Positions 33,579 to 40,870 of a stretch of DNA of 40,870 nucleotides are shown in pieces. The stretch covers positions 1 to 40,870 of the forward strand of contig JAPLJV010000021.1 in assembly GCA_026388415.1 (NCBI GenBank), read 5' to 3'. The notes under the pieces were generated by a model that saw only the letters and a list, made by a program, of their open reading frames with translations, was not told the origin of the DNA and searched no databases. The stretch comes from Deltaproteobacteria bacterium. GTDB taxonomy: Bacteria > Desulfobacterota > Syntrophia > Syntrophales > JACQWR01. The stretch's first letter is position 1. Each line of letters opens with the position of its first letter. Made by a program: the position numbers and the translations under genes.

Positions 33579-34841
33579 TTATGCCGTTTCTGATTGCGGT
33601 TCGAAAAGTAAAATCGGCTGGGCGCCGTTAATAACGACATCCTCCGTAATCACGCATTCTCGCACATCATGGCGCGATGGCAGGTCATACATTATGTCCA
33701 GCATCGTGTTTTCAATGATGGAACGCAGCCCCCGGGCGCCTGATTTCCGTTCCACCGACAACTTGGCTATCGCGGTCAGGGCGCCATCGGTAAATTTCAA
33801 TTTCACCTTGATGAGTTCAAAAAGCTTCTTGTATTGCTTGATAATGGCATCCTTGGGTTCTATCAGAATCCTTACCATCTCCTCCTCTTCCAACTCGTTC
33901 AAGGTCGTTATCACGGGCAGGCGGCCCACAAACTCCGGGATCAGGCCATATTTCAGAAGATCCTCGGATTGGATTTTTGAAAGTAGTTCACCAACATTTT
34001 TCTCCTTTTTACTTATTATATCGGCGCCAAACCCCATGCTGTTATGTCCCACGCGCTGGGCAATAATCTTGTCCAGGTCATTGAAGGCCCCCCCGCAAAT
34101 GAATAAAATATTATTTGTGTTGACTTGAATAAATTCCTGCTGGGGATGTTTTCTTCCTCCCTTGGGGGGAACGTTGGCTATGGTGCCTTCCATAATTTTC
34201 AACAGCGCCTGTTGCACGCCCTCACCAGATACATCCCGGGTAATAGAAGGGTTCCCGGATTTCTTGGCAATTTTGTCAATTTCATCAATATACACGATCC
34301 CGCGGGAGGCCTTTTCCGCGTCATAATCGGCGTTCTGCAACAGGCTCAGGATGATATTTTCGACATCCTCGCCCACATATCCGGCCTCCGTCAAGGTCGT
34401 AGCATCGGCTATGGTAAAGGGAACCTTCAATAGTTTGGCCAGAGTTTTCGCCAGCAATGTCTTACCCGATCCCGTGGGACCGATCAGCAATACGTTGCTC
34501 TTCTGAATTTCTACATCATCATTTTTTACTCCGGAAAATAGACGGCTATAGTGATTATAAACGGCTACCGAAAGGACTTTCTTGGTGCGCTCCTGACTTA
34601 TAACGTACTGATCTAAAAATAACTTTATATCCTTAGGCTCCGGTGTGCCCCTCTTGACGCCTTCGTTCACGGAGGGTATATTTTGCTCCTCAACGATAGA
34701 CTTGCACAGATCTATACATTCGTCACAAATATAGGCGGAAGGACCAGCCACAAGTTTTCTGACTTCCTCCTGCGACTTGCCACAAAAAGAACAAAACAGC
34801 ATTCCCTGTATGTCTCTGTGATTGTCAAATTTCTTTGTCAT
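33579..34841 (-). CDS. clpX: ATP-dependent Clp protease ATP-binding subunit ClpX
   Basis: ClpX unfolds substrates and feeds them to ClpP. The protein of about 420 residues has an N-terminal zinc finger ('CSFCGK' and 'CDECIDLC'), Walker A '[16 protein letters not shown]', the pore motif 'GYVGEDVE', 'DEIDKIAKK' and the ClpP-contacting loop here as MGFGA in place of IGFGA. The ATG at 34841 was preferred because GAGG lies 8 nt before it; a TTG two codons upstream also keeps the frame. It lies 29 nt after clpP. Confidence 0.97.
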   Translation of the reverse strand: MTKKFDNHRDIQGMLFCSFCGKSQEEVRKLVAGPSAYICDECIDLCKSIVEEQNIPSVNEGVKRGTPEPKDIKLFLDQYVISQERTKKVLSVAVYNHYSRLFSGVKNDDVEIQKSNVLLIGPTGSGKTLLAKTLAKLLKVPFTIADATTLTEAGYVGEDVENIILSLLQNADYDAEKASRGIVYIDEIDKIAKKSGNPSITRDVSGEGVQQALLKIMEGTIANVPPKGGRKHPQQEFIQVNTNNILFICGGAFNDLDKIIAQRVGHNSMGFGADIISKKEKNVGELLSKIQSEDLLKYGLIPEFVGRLPVITTLNELEEEEMVRILIEPKDAIIKQYKKLFELIKVKLKFTDGALTAIAKLSVERKSGARGLRSIIENTMLDIMYDLPSRHDVRECVITEDVVINGAQPILLFEPQSETA

Positions 34842-34870
34842 CAGCAATACCTCTTTGTTTGTTCATATAC

Positions 34871-35470
34871 TTATGTTGAAGTCTTTAATGGTTTTTTTAC
34901 GATAATCTCGTCTATCAATCCATAGGCCTTAGCTTGTTCGCTGGTCATGTAATAATCCCGTTCCGTATCCGATTGAATCTTCTCCAGGGATTGATCGGTC
35001 AAATTGGCCAGAATGCGGTTCAATTCGTCCTTTAATCTCAATATCTCGCGCGCCTGAATATCAATGTCGGTCGCCTGTCCCTGAAAGCCGCCCAGGGGTT
35101 GGTGGATGAGAATGCGGGCATGGGGCAAGGCGAACCGCTTGCCTTTATTACCGGCGCAAAGCAGCAGCGCCCCCATACTGGCCGCCTGACCCATGCAGAA
35201 CGTAGAGATCGGCGATCTGATGTATTGCATCGTGTCATAAATGGCCAGCCCGGAACTTACATGCCCGCCGGGGCTGTTGATGTAGAAGAAGATTTCCCGG
35301 TCCGGGTCTTCCGCCTCGAGAAAAAGCATCTGGGCCACAACCAGATTGGACACGTTGTCGTCTATGGCCGTTCCGAGAAAGATAATGCGATCCTTTAAAA
35401 GCCGCGAATATATATCATAGGCACGCTCTCCCCGGCCATCCTGTTCCACCACCATCGGAATGAGCGTCAT
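34871..35470 (-). CDS. clpP: ATP-dependent Clp protease proteolytic subunit ClpP
   Basis: This 199-residue serine protease forms the double heptamer that partners ClpX. The catalytic triad falls exactly at the usual places: Ser98 ('GQAASMGA'), His123 ('[10 protein letters not shown]') and Asp172. '[20 protein letters not shown]' is the oxyanion region. Its ATG overlaps the tig stop by 4 nt (ATGA), so chaperone and protease are translationally coupled. Confidence 0.97.
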   Translation of the reverse strand: MTLIPMVVEQDGRGERAYDIYSRLLKDRIIFLGTAIDDNVSNLVVAQMLFLEAEDPDREIFFYINSPGGHVSSGLAIYDTMQYIRSPISTFCMGQAASMGALLLCAGNKGKRFALPHARILIHQPLGGFQGQATDIDIQAREILRLKDELNRILANLTDQSLEKIQSDTERDYYMTSEQAKAYGLIDEIIVKKPLKTST

Positions 35471-36807
35471 GTTGTTTCAACCCCTTTCGTATCCATGTCC
35501 TTATCTTCCTTGACTACTTTAATTTGCGCATGATCTTCTATAAATTTGAATATCTTGTTATGCAATATCTCTCTGGAGAGGTTAGCTTTAATTTCCTCTT
35601 TTTCCAGATACTTTTTCGTAGTGTCATAATTCCGTGACTGCGTGGCCATCTCGTCAATCCTGGCCTGAAGCTCGCTATCTTCAACTGTAATACCTTCCTT
35701 GCGGGCAATGCTGTCTAATAAACTGGCCACCTTCACCATCCGGATAGCTCCCTGCCGGTATTGATCCTGAAATTTCGCTTGTAATCCGGCTGCCGCGTCC
35801 TTATCCAATCCCTCCATGGCCATCCTTCTTTTTGTATCAGCCATCATATACTGGTACTCACGTTCCACATAGCACTCCGGAACCTCGAATTCATTTACTT
35901 TCAGGAGTTCAGTAACGGTCAGATTGCGCAGGTCATTTTGCGATCTGGCCTTGTTTTGTTCCGTCAGTTTCTGACGGATATCATCTTTAAGTTCCTCAAT
36001 AGAACCGAATGTATCGAAATTTTCTATGAAACTGGAGTCTAACGGCGGAAGCTTCTGCTCCTTGATATTTTTTACCGTAAAGTTGAAGACAGCATCTTTT
36101 CCGGCCACATCCTTGGCATAATAATCGTCGGGGAACTTCAGGTTAATCTCTTTTGGTTCACCTCTCACCACACCGATCAACTGCTCCTCAAAGCCAGGGA
36201 TAAATCTTTTCGCGCCGACTTCGAGAAAAAAACCTTCCGCAGACAGTTCCTTCTTGCTTACGCCATCAATTTTACCAGCAAAATCCAGGGTGATAAAATC
36301 ACCCTCTTTGATGCCCCTGTCTTCCTGAATCTCATCCATGGTGGCAAACATGCGGCGGTACTCTTCCAGCTTGGCTTCCACATCTTTCTCGGTCACGTCC
36401 CGCTCAATTTTTTCCAAAGCCAGATCGGTATAACCTCTGGGCTCGATAACGGGCGCCACTTCCACCGTGGCCACAAAGGTAAAGTTTTTCTCGTGTTCAA
36501 TGCCCTGCCCCTGTTCAATATCCGGATGGTTGACGGCCATTATGGCGTTAGCCTGCAAAGCCTCAAAGTATAATCTTTCTATGAGCTTGGTAATCGTCTC
36601 AGTCTCAGCATATTCTTTATAGAGAGTTTCTAAAATATTGCGGGGAACCTTGCCCTTTCTGAACCCTTTAACCTTGGCCGTCCTGCTGACCTCCCGATAA
36701 ACCGCGTCCATTTCCTTTTTTACATCATCCCAGGGAACGTCAAAAGACAACTTCTTTTTAACAGGATTGACATCTTCCACCTTCACCGCCATTATCGTCT
36801 CACTCAC
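35467..36807 (-). CDS. tig: Trigger factor
   Basis: Trigger factor is the ribosome-bound chaperone and peptidyl-prolyl isomerase. The 446-residue protein has the N-terminal ribosome-binding signature '[13 protein letters not shown]' (about 46-58), an FKBP-type PPIase domain around 150-245 ('[15 protein letters not shown]', '[17 protein letters not shown]') and a long helical C-terminal chaperone domain. Length is normal. It follows tRNA-Leu by 54 nt and leads the tig-clpP-clpX-lon run. Confidence 0.96.
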   Translation of the reverse strand: MSETIMAVKVEDVNPVKKKLSFDVPWDDVKKEMDAVYREVSRTAKVKGFRKGKVPRNILETLYKEYAETETITKLIERLYFEALQANAIMAVNHPDIEQGQGIEHEKNFTFVATVEVAPVIEPRGYTDLALEKIERDVTEKDVEAKLEEYRRMFATMDEIQEDRGIKEGDFITLDFAGKIDGVSKKELSAEGFFLEVGAKRFIPGFEEQLIGVVRGEPKEINLKFPDDYYAKDVAGKDAVFNFTVKNIKEQKLPPLDSSFIENFDTFGSIEELKDDIRQKLTEQNKARSQNDLRNLTVTELLKVNEFEVPECYVEREYQYMMADTKRRMAMEGLDKDAAAGLQAKFQDQYRQGAIRMVKVASLLDSIARKEGITVEDSELQARIDEMATQSRNYDTTKKYLEKEEIKANLSREILHNKIFKFIEDHAQIKVVKEDKDMDTKGVETT

Positions 36808-36861
36808 AATATCTCACTCCTCGTCATATAATTTTCCTGATCCCGGTAAAAAACACTATTC

Positions 36862-36948
36862 TGGTGCGAGAGAGGGGAGTTGAACCCCTAACCGCTCGCG
36901 CGGGCTGGATCCTAAGTCCAGTGCGTCTGCCATTTCCGCCACTCTCGC
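36862..36948 (-). tRNA. tRNA-Leu (anticodon TAG)
   Basis: An 87-nt class II tRNA on the minus strand has acceptor GCGAGAG/CTCTCGC, anticodon stem CTGGA/TCCAG around CTTAGGA (TAG), a variable arm (CCGCGCGAGCGG) and an encoded CCA. It is the first gene of the transcript that goes on into tig. Confidence 0.96.
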
Positions 36949-36968
36949 GAAGCTGCAATGCCTTGTTG

Positions 36969-36997
36969 TATATATTCATTAGCAAACCAATTGTCAA
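36969..36997 (-). promoter_or_regulatory. Sigma70 promoter for tRNA-Leu and tig
   Basis: On the minus strand TTGACA, a 17-nt spacer and TATATA lie about 21 nt upstream of the tRNA-Leu 5' end. It probably drives the tRNA and, by readthrough, tig and clpPX. Confidence 0.75.
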
Positions 36998-37061
36998 CGG
37001 CAATTGTTCCCCGCAGCCGCCCGCCATCTCACGAAATGTCACACCGGACAGCATTTTATTA

Positions 37062-37089
37062 TTGACAGAAGGATAAATATCACTATATT
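37062..37089 (+). promoter_or_regulatory. Sigma70 promoter for the HExxH protein and fmdB-like gene
   Basis: TTGACA, a 16-nt spacer and TATATT lie 37 nt upstream of the ATG at 37127. The position argues that the open frame upstream of this point is not translated. Confidence 0.68.
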
Positions 37090-37126
37090 AGGCACGGCGT
37101 TGATAACAATGGGAGTTGCGGGTTAT

Positions 37127-37651
37127 ATGTATTTTGATGCGTCCCAGATATCTCTGGCAACCCGGGCCTTCGACCAGGCGGAGAAAATGGCGGCCCGGCA
37201 TTATCGCCTGAGCGGCGACCAGCTGAAGGGCCTGCGCTACGATGTAAAAACTCTGGCCCATCTTGACCAGCATGAGATAAATGAACACGCGTTCGCCCAT
37301 TTGTGCCGCTATCATTATCGAACTGAGCGCAGCGCCGAGGATGAAACCGGCTTCTATTTTTACCGGATATGCCTGCAGGACGACCGGATACTGGATGCGG
37401 TGGAAAGAACAGCGGCCTTCATTAAGTTGCCGCCTTTGTTGCTTTACATTGCCGCCCACGAAATCGTTCATGTAATCCGCTTTGTTGCGGGTGATGAAAA
37501 TTTTGAGGCGTCGCCCGCAGAAAAAGACCAGGAGGAACAACGGGTACGTGCCATTACGGGGGAGATGCTGTCTTCAATATCATTTCCCGATTTAAAAATA
37601 GTTATGGATTGCTTTAGCGATCGCCATCGTTTGGACGATCTCTTGAATTGA
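37127..37651 (+). CDS. Putative zinc metallopeptidase-like protein (HExxH), unknown family
   Basis: I do not recognise the family. The 174-residue protein has the zinc-peptidase motif HEIVH (residues 111-115) inside a hydrophobic helix 'LPPLLLYIAAHEIVHVIRF', and a downstream acidic stretch 'DQEEQRVRAITGEML' that could supply a third ligand. There is no signal peptide with this start, so it is probably cytoplasmic. The ATG at 37127 was chosen because the promoter's predicted start point is near 37096; an ATG at 37109 is possible. It precedes the FmdB-like gene by 21 nt on the same strand. Confidence 0.65.
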   Translation: MYFDASQISLATRAFDQAEKMAARHYRLSGDQLKGLRYDVKTLAHLDQHEINEHAFAHLCRYHYRTERSAEDETGFYFYRICLQDDRILDAVERTAAFIKLPPLLLYIAAHEIVHVIRFVAGDENFEASPAEKDQEEQRVRAITGEMLSSISFPDLKIVMDCFSDRHRLDDLLN

Positions 37652-37672
37652 TATTATTACGGGAGGGCTAAT

Positions 37673-38011
37673 ATGCCGATTTATGAATATAAGTGCAAGA
37701 AATGCGGGAGTGAATTTGAGGTTTTCCAAAAGATTACTGAGGCCGATGCCAAGAGCTGCAAGTTTTGTCACGGTCCCGTCAATAAACTAATGTCTCTTTC
37801 CTCCTTCCAGCTCCAGGGATCAGGCTGGTATGTAACTGATTATGCTGGGAAAAAACCTAATGTAAGAGATGACAAGTCCGGCGTAAGTGAAGGTAAAAAA
37901 GAGACGGTCGCCGCAGATTCCAAACCAGCAAGCACCGATTCCACAGCCACTCCTGCTGCATCTGCCGCGACTACAGCGACAGCGACGGACAATAAAGCCA
38001 AGGCCGCTTGA
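37673..38011 (+). CDS. FmdB-family zinc-ribbon protein
   Basis: This 112-residue protein has the FmdB N-terminal zinc ribbon (PF09723 type): '[20 protein letters not shown]' with C8-x2-C11 and C29-x2-C32, then '[13 protein letters not shown]'. The C-terminal 45 residues are a low-complexity Ala/Thr/Ser tail. FmdB-like proteins are putative regulators; their function is not established. GGGAGG lies 7 nt upstream of the ATG. It is probably co-transcribed with the HExxH gene. Confidence 0.88.
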   Translation: MPIYEYKCKKCGSEFEVFQKITEADAKSCKFCHGPVNKLMSLSSFQLQGSGWYVTDYAGKKPNVRDDKSGVSEGKKETVAADSKPASTDSTATPAASAATTATATDNKAKAA

Positions 38012-38032
38012 TTCTACAAGATTATCATGCAC

Positions 38033-38192
38033 AAATCCCCCTTAATCCCCCTTTACTAAAGGGGGAATTTCATAATTATCCCCCTCTTCGACAGAGGGAA
38101 GAATTTCATAATTATTCCCCTCTTCGGCAGAGGGAAGAGTTTTATTATTATTCCCCTCTTTGACAAAGAGGGGTTCGGGGAGATTTTTATTA
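38033..38192. repeat. Dispersed G-run palindromic repeat, copy 4, with a 36-bp tandem array
   Basis: After a family A core (CCCCCTT-TACTAA-AGGGGG) comes a 36-bp unit repeated three times at 38066-38101, 38102-38137 and 38138-38173. Units 1 and 2 differ at only two positions; unit 3 is more diverged. Each unit carries a small hairpin CCCTCTT-CGAC-AGAGGG. The element ends with GGTTCGGGGAGATTTTT. It separates the fmdB-like gene from selD, convergently, and may end both transcripts. Confidence 0.8.
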
Positions 38193-38209
38193 TCTTGTCG
38201 GAATGTCAG

Positions 38210-39265
38210 CTAAGCGAGGACTCTTATGACCCCGTCCGCCGCAGCGACGACTTCCCCGACAATGGCGGCTTCTGTGATGCCTTTCTGATGCATTTTTTCA
38301 AGCAATTGCTCCGCGTCATCTGCAGGCAAAGCGATAAGCAATCCTCCTGCCGTCTGCGGGTCAAAAAGGATATCCAGCAACCAGGGAGGACAGGCGGAAT
38401 CAACAGCGATCATCGGTAAGCGGAACTGTTTATTGCGGTGGAGACCGCCCGGTACGATGCCGCTTTCCGCCAGCCTCTGTACCCCGGGGAAAAATGGGAC
38501 TTGGGAGGCGGATATAATCATCGAAAGACCGCTCCCCTCCATCATCTCGCAGGCATGACCGAGGAAGCCAAAACCAGTGATGTCTGTGGCGGCATGGACA
38601 TTGCCGGCTTCAATCATCAGCTCGGCCGCCTGTTTATTCAATCGTGTCATGGAGCTTACCGATATAGCCGCCAATTCATCCTCGACCATACCCCGCTTCA
38701 GCGCCGTAGAAACAATGCCCGTCCCCAGGGCCTTGGTAAGAATCAGCTTATCCCCTGCTTTCGCTCCCCTGTTCAGCAAGACCTTGTCCGGATGAATCAC
38801 ACCGGTAACAGAAAGGCCGTATTTCAGTTCAGCATCATCCACACTATGACCACCGACCAGTAATACTCCGGCTTCCCGCATTTTTTCCAACCCGCCGCGC
38901 AATATATCGCGCAGAATCGAAATGTCCATCTTGCCGATGGGGAAGCAGACCACATTCATGGCGGTCAGGGGTTTGCCACCCATGGCATAGACGTCGCTGA
39001 GCGCATTAGTCACGGCAATCTGGCCGAAAGTAAAGGGGTCATCAACAATAGGTGTAAAAAAATCAATCGTTTGCACAATTGCAAGGTCATCGCGGAGTTT
39101 GTAGACGCCCGCATCTTCGGCATGCTCCATACCGACAATCAGATTCGGATCAGCAATTAGCGGCAAGTCGCGCAATGCTTCCTTCAGGTCGCCCGGACCT
39201 ATCTTGCATGCTCAACCAGCGCCGTGCACTGTTTCTGTCAGACGTTTCGTAACGTTCTCGATCAT
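38210..39265 (-). CDS. selD: Selenide, water dikinase, a selenocysteine-containing SelD
   Basis: SelD makes selenophosphate for selenocysteine and selenouridine synthesis. The frame must be read through a UGA (39212-39214). From the ATG at 39265 the N-terminus is 'MIENVTKRLTETVHGAG', then Sec18, then 'ACKIGPGDLKEALRDL'. The G-U-x-x-K-I-G-P-G-D-L motif is the SelD active site, with Lys21 the second catalytic residue. The rest ('TIDFFTPIVDDPFTFGQIA', 'GGHSVDDAELKYGLSVTG', 'TDITGFGFLGHACEM', 'DPQTAGGLLIALP') is typical; total about 351 residues. AAGGGTGAA lies upstream. Without recoding, the gene would be annotated about 30 residues too short, lacking its catalytic Sec. Confidence 0.95.
39175..39214 (-). 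promoter_or_regulatory. selD UGA codon and candidate bacterial SECIS hairpin
   Basis: Starting 11 nt after the UGA, AGGTC and GACCT form a stem with the loop CGGGC (39186-39200). Outer ATGC (39206-39209) and GCAT (39175-39178) can extend it across internal loops. The placement immediately 3' of the UGA is as expected for a SelB-binding SECIS. Confidence 0.7.
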
Positions 39266-39354
39266 GGAATATTCACCCTTCGTTTAATTTGGTTGATCGT
39301 ATCCGGAAATTGTAGTATTTGCAAGAGCGTCTTCAAATATCAAATAACGCCCAT

Positions 39355-39438
39355 GCTCGGCGCGGGCACAACGAAACATGAAAATCCCCCCTTAACCCCC
39401 CTTTGGTAAAGGGGGGATGGGGGGGATTTTCATATAAA
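39355..39438. repeat. Dispersed G-run palindromic repeat, copy 5 (family A)
   Basis: The flank GCACAACGAAACATGAAAAT is followed by CCCCCC-TTAA-CCCCCC-TTTGGTAAA-GGGGGG-ATG-GGGGGG-ATTTTCAT. The palindrome 39378-39433 is nearly perfect. Flank and end are shared with copy 1 at 1237-1361. It ends 17 nt before the thrC start codon, between divergent selD and thrC. Confidence 0.85.
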
Positions 39439-39455
39439 ATTGGTGAGCGAATATA

Positions 39456-40844
39456 ATGACAATGATCCGTTACTACAGTACAAACAGAAACTTGGACGCC
39501 TCTTCCGGCATTGAACCATTTCAAAAGCTGGTTTCCTTTCAGGAGGCGCTGCTGATGGGACAAGCGCCCGATGAGGGTCTTTTTATGCCTGATCAAATCC
39601 CGCACTTATCGCTGCCCGATCTCAAGTCACTGCAAGGCGCTCCCTATGCCGATACGGCCATGCTGATCGCCGAGTCATTTTTGAAAGACGAAATAACCAA
39701 AGAGGATTTACGCAGAATTGTTGACGATTCTTATAATTTCGCTGTGCCCCTCGAATTGGTGCGGAAGAGGCAATATATCATGCGCCTGGATCAGGGACCG
39801 ACGGCCTCTTTCAAGGATTTTGCCGCCCGCCTGATGGCCCGCCTGATGAGTCATTTCCTGAACCCCGGGGAGCGGTTGAACATCCTCGTCGCCACCTCGG
39901 GCGACACGGGCGGCGCTGTAGGAGATGCCTTTCATGGCGTACCGGGCGTGGATGTTTACATTCTTTATCCCGATGAAGAGGTAAGCGGCATGCAGAAAAA
40001 GCAGCTTGACACCATCGGCGACAACGTGCGGGCCCTGTCGGTCGCAGGAAAATTCGATGACTGTCAGAACCTTGTCAAACGGGTATTTGCCGATCCGGAC
40101 TTTGCCGGGATGAATGTTTCTTCTGCCAATTCAATCAATTTCGGCCGTATTATGCCTCAGATCATCTACTACGTCTATGCCTATGCCCAGCTTGCCGAGG
40201 CCGGGGAAGAGATAATTTTTTCCGTTCCCTCCGGAAATTTCGGCGATGCCCTGGGTTGCGAGTACGCCCGACGGATGGGCTTGCCGGTCAAAAAGCTTAT
40301 CATGCCCACCAATGAAAATGACGAATTCCCGCGCTTTTTGCAGACCGGCGTTTACGAAAAGGTATCCCCTTCCCGCGCCTGTCTTTCCAATGCGATGAAT
40401 GTGGGCCATCCGAGCAACCTGGCACGTTTTTTTGATTTATTCGGCGGCACCGTGGACCGGCTGGGTAAGGTTCATAAATACCCCGATCTCGATGAGATGC
40501 GGAGGCACATCTTCTCCGCGGGCATCTCGGATGAGGAAACAAGGAAAACCATAAAAAGGATTTATGAAAGTTACGGCACTATTCTGGAACCCCATGGCGC
40601 CGTGGGTTGGAAGGGATTGGAACTTTATCTGGCCGCATACGGCGGTGAATCGCCTTGCGTCTCCCTGGAGACCGCCCATCCGGCCAAGTTCCCCGAAGAA
40701 ATCAAGTCACTGCTGAATATCCTGCCCGAGCTCCCACCCAGTATGCAGGAGCTGGAAAGTAAAACGGGAGTGGCCCTCCCCATTGACAACGACTACGATA
40801 AACTGAAGGTTTATCTGCAGGAACACCTCCGGGCCGGTGATTGA
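39456..40844 (+). CDS. thrC: Threonine synthase
   Basis: ThrC converts O-phosphohomoserine to threonine with pyridoxal phosphate. The 462-residue protein begins with the family's 'MIRYYSTNRNLDASSGIEPF' start, has the PLP lysine Lys120 in 'DQGPTASFKDFAARLMARL', 'VATSGDTGGAVGDAFHGV' for phosphate binding, and 'SANSINFGRIMPQIIYYVYA'. Length fits the longer (E. coli/yeast) type. The ATG at 39456 has GGTGAG upstream; an ATG two codons on is possible. It is transcribed divergently from selD. Confidence 0.96.
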   Translation: MTMIRYYSTNRNLDASSGIEPFQKLVSFQEALLMGQAPDEGLFMPDQIPHLSLPDLKSLQGAPYADTAMLIAESFLKDEITKEDLRRIVDDSYNFAVPLELVRKRQYIMRLDQGPTASFKDFAARLMARLMSHFLNPGERLNILVATSGDTGGAVGDAFHGVPGVDVYILYPDEEVSGMQKKQLDTIGDNVRALSVAGKFDDCQNLVKRVFADPDFAGMNVSSANSINFGRIMPQIIYYVYAYAQLAEAGEEIIFSVPSGNFGDALGCEYARRMGLPVKKLIMPTNENDEFPRFLQTGVYEKVSPSRACLSNAMNVGHPSNLARFFDLFGGTVDRLGKVHKYPDLDEMRRHIFSAGISDEETRKTIKRIYESYGTILEPHGAVGWKGLELYLAAYGGESPCVSLETAHPAKFPEEIKSLLNILPELPPSMQELESKTGVALPIDNDYDKLKVYLQEHLRAGD

Positions 40845-40870
40845 ATTTTGCTGTCAGCAAATCTGACGAC

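Noticed and set aside
38066-38173. 36-bp repeated units as a CRISPR array
   Set aside because: The units are contiguous with no spacers, unit 3 is diverged, and no cas genes are present.

Overview
The window is a gene-dense bacterial chromosome segment with ordinary housekeeping content. It encodes lipoprotein maturation (Lnt), outer-membrane-type lytic transglycosylases (MltA, MltD), a BepA-like periplasmic protease and an SppA peptidase, so the cell is Gram-negative. The gene mix, the selenocysteine-containing SelD, the sigma54-type promoter and the dispersed G-run palindromes fit a Desulfobacterota (former Deltaproteobacteria, Syntrophales-like) genome best; that placement is inference.

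Layout: 1-1.4 kb, an AT-rich metal-permease gene on the minus strand. 1.4-2.1 kb, radC (plus). 2.2-11.9 kb, a long minus-strand block: nadK-recN, an ArgA-like acetyltransferase, mltA, an HU gene, trpS-scpA-scpB-rluB and an IHF/HU gene, with a LysM protein at the upstream end. 12.0-15.6 kb, plus strand: an RdgC-like protein, a PHP phosphoesterase and a GAF/HD-GYP protein. 15.5-17.7 kb, minus: a BepA-like M48 peptidase and an orphan small gene behind a sigma54-type promoter. 18.2-25.6 kb, plus: a small lipoprotein, a Mut7-C protein overlapping a histone-deacetylase-fold enzyme, an 84-aa protein, a decayed transposase, then cmk-rpsA-sppA-crotonase. 25.6-36.9 kb, minus: a sigma-region-4-like mini-protein, mltD, lnt-prfB, and the proteostasis run tRNA-Leu-tig-clpP-clpX-lon-tRNA-Val-tRNA-Asp. 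37.1-40.8 kb: a HExxH protein plus FmdB-type zinc ribbon (plus), selD (minus) and thrC (plus).

Two recoding events are readable directly. prfB carries the classical autoregulatory +1 frameshift (CTT TGA C), which places its true start 46 nt upstream of the uninterrupted frame and inside a 4-nt overlap with lnt. selD has an in-frame UGA at the catalytic selenocysteine position followed by a hairpin; reading through it adds 30 N-terminal residues with the family motif.

The window also holds two families of dispersed palindromic repeats, a separate 28-bp palindrome and a 36-bp tandem array. Several of these repeats form the ends of genes (recN C-terminus, nadK C-terminus, the upstream scpB frame) or abut start codons (radC, thrC). 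I found no phage, CRISPR array or defence island. The most interesting items are the recoding sites, the sigma54-type orphan gene, the repeat-modified gene ends and a few uncharacterised small proteins.
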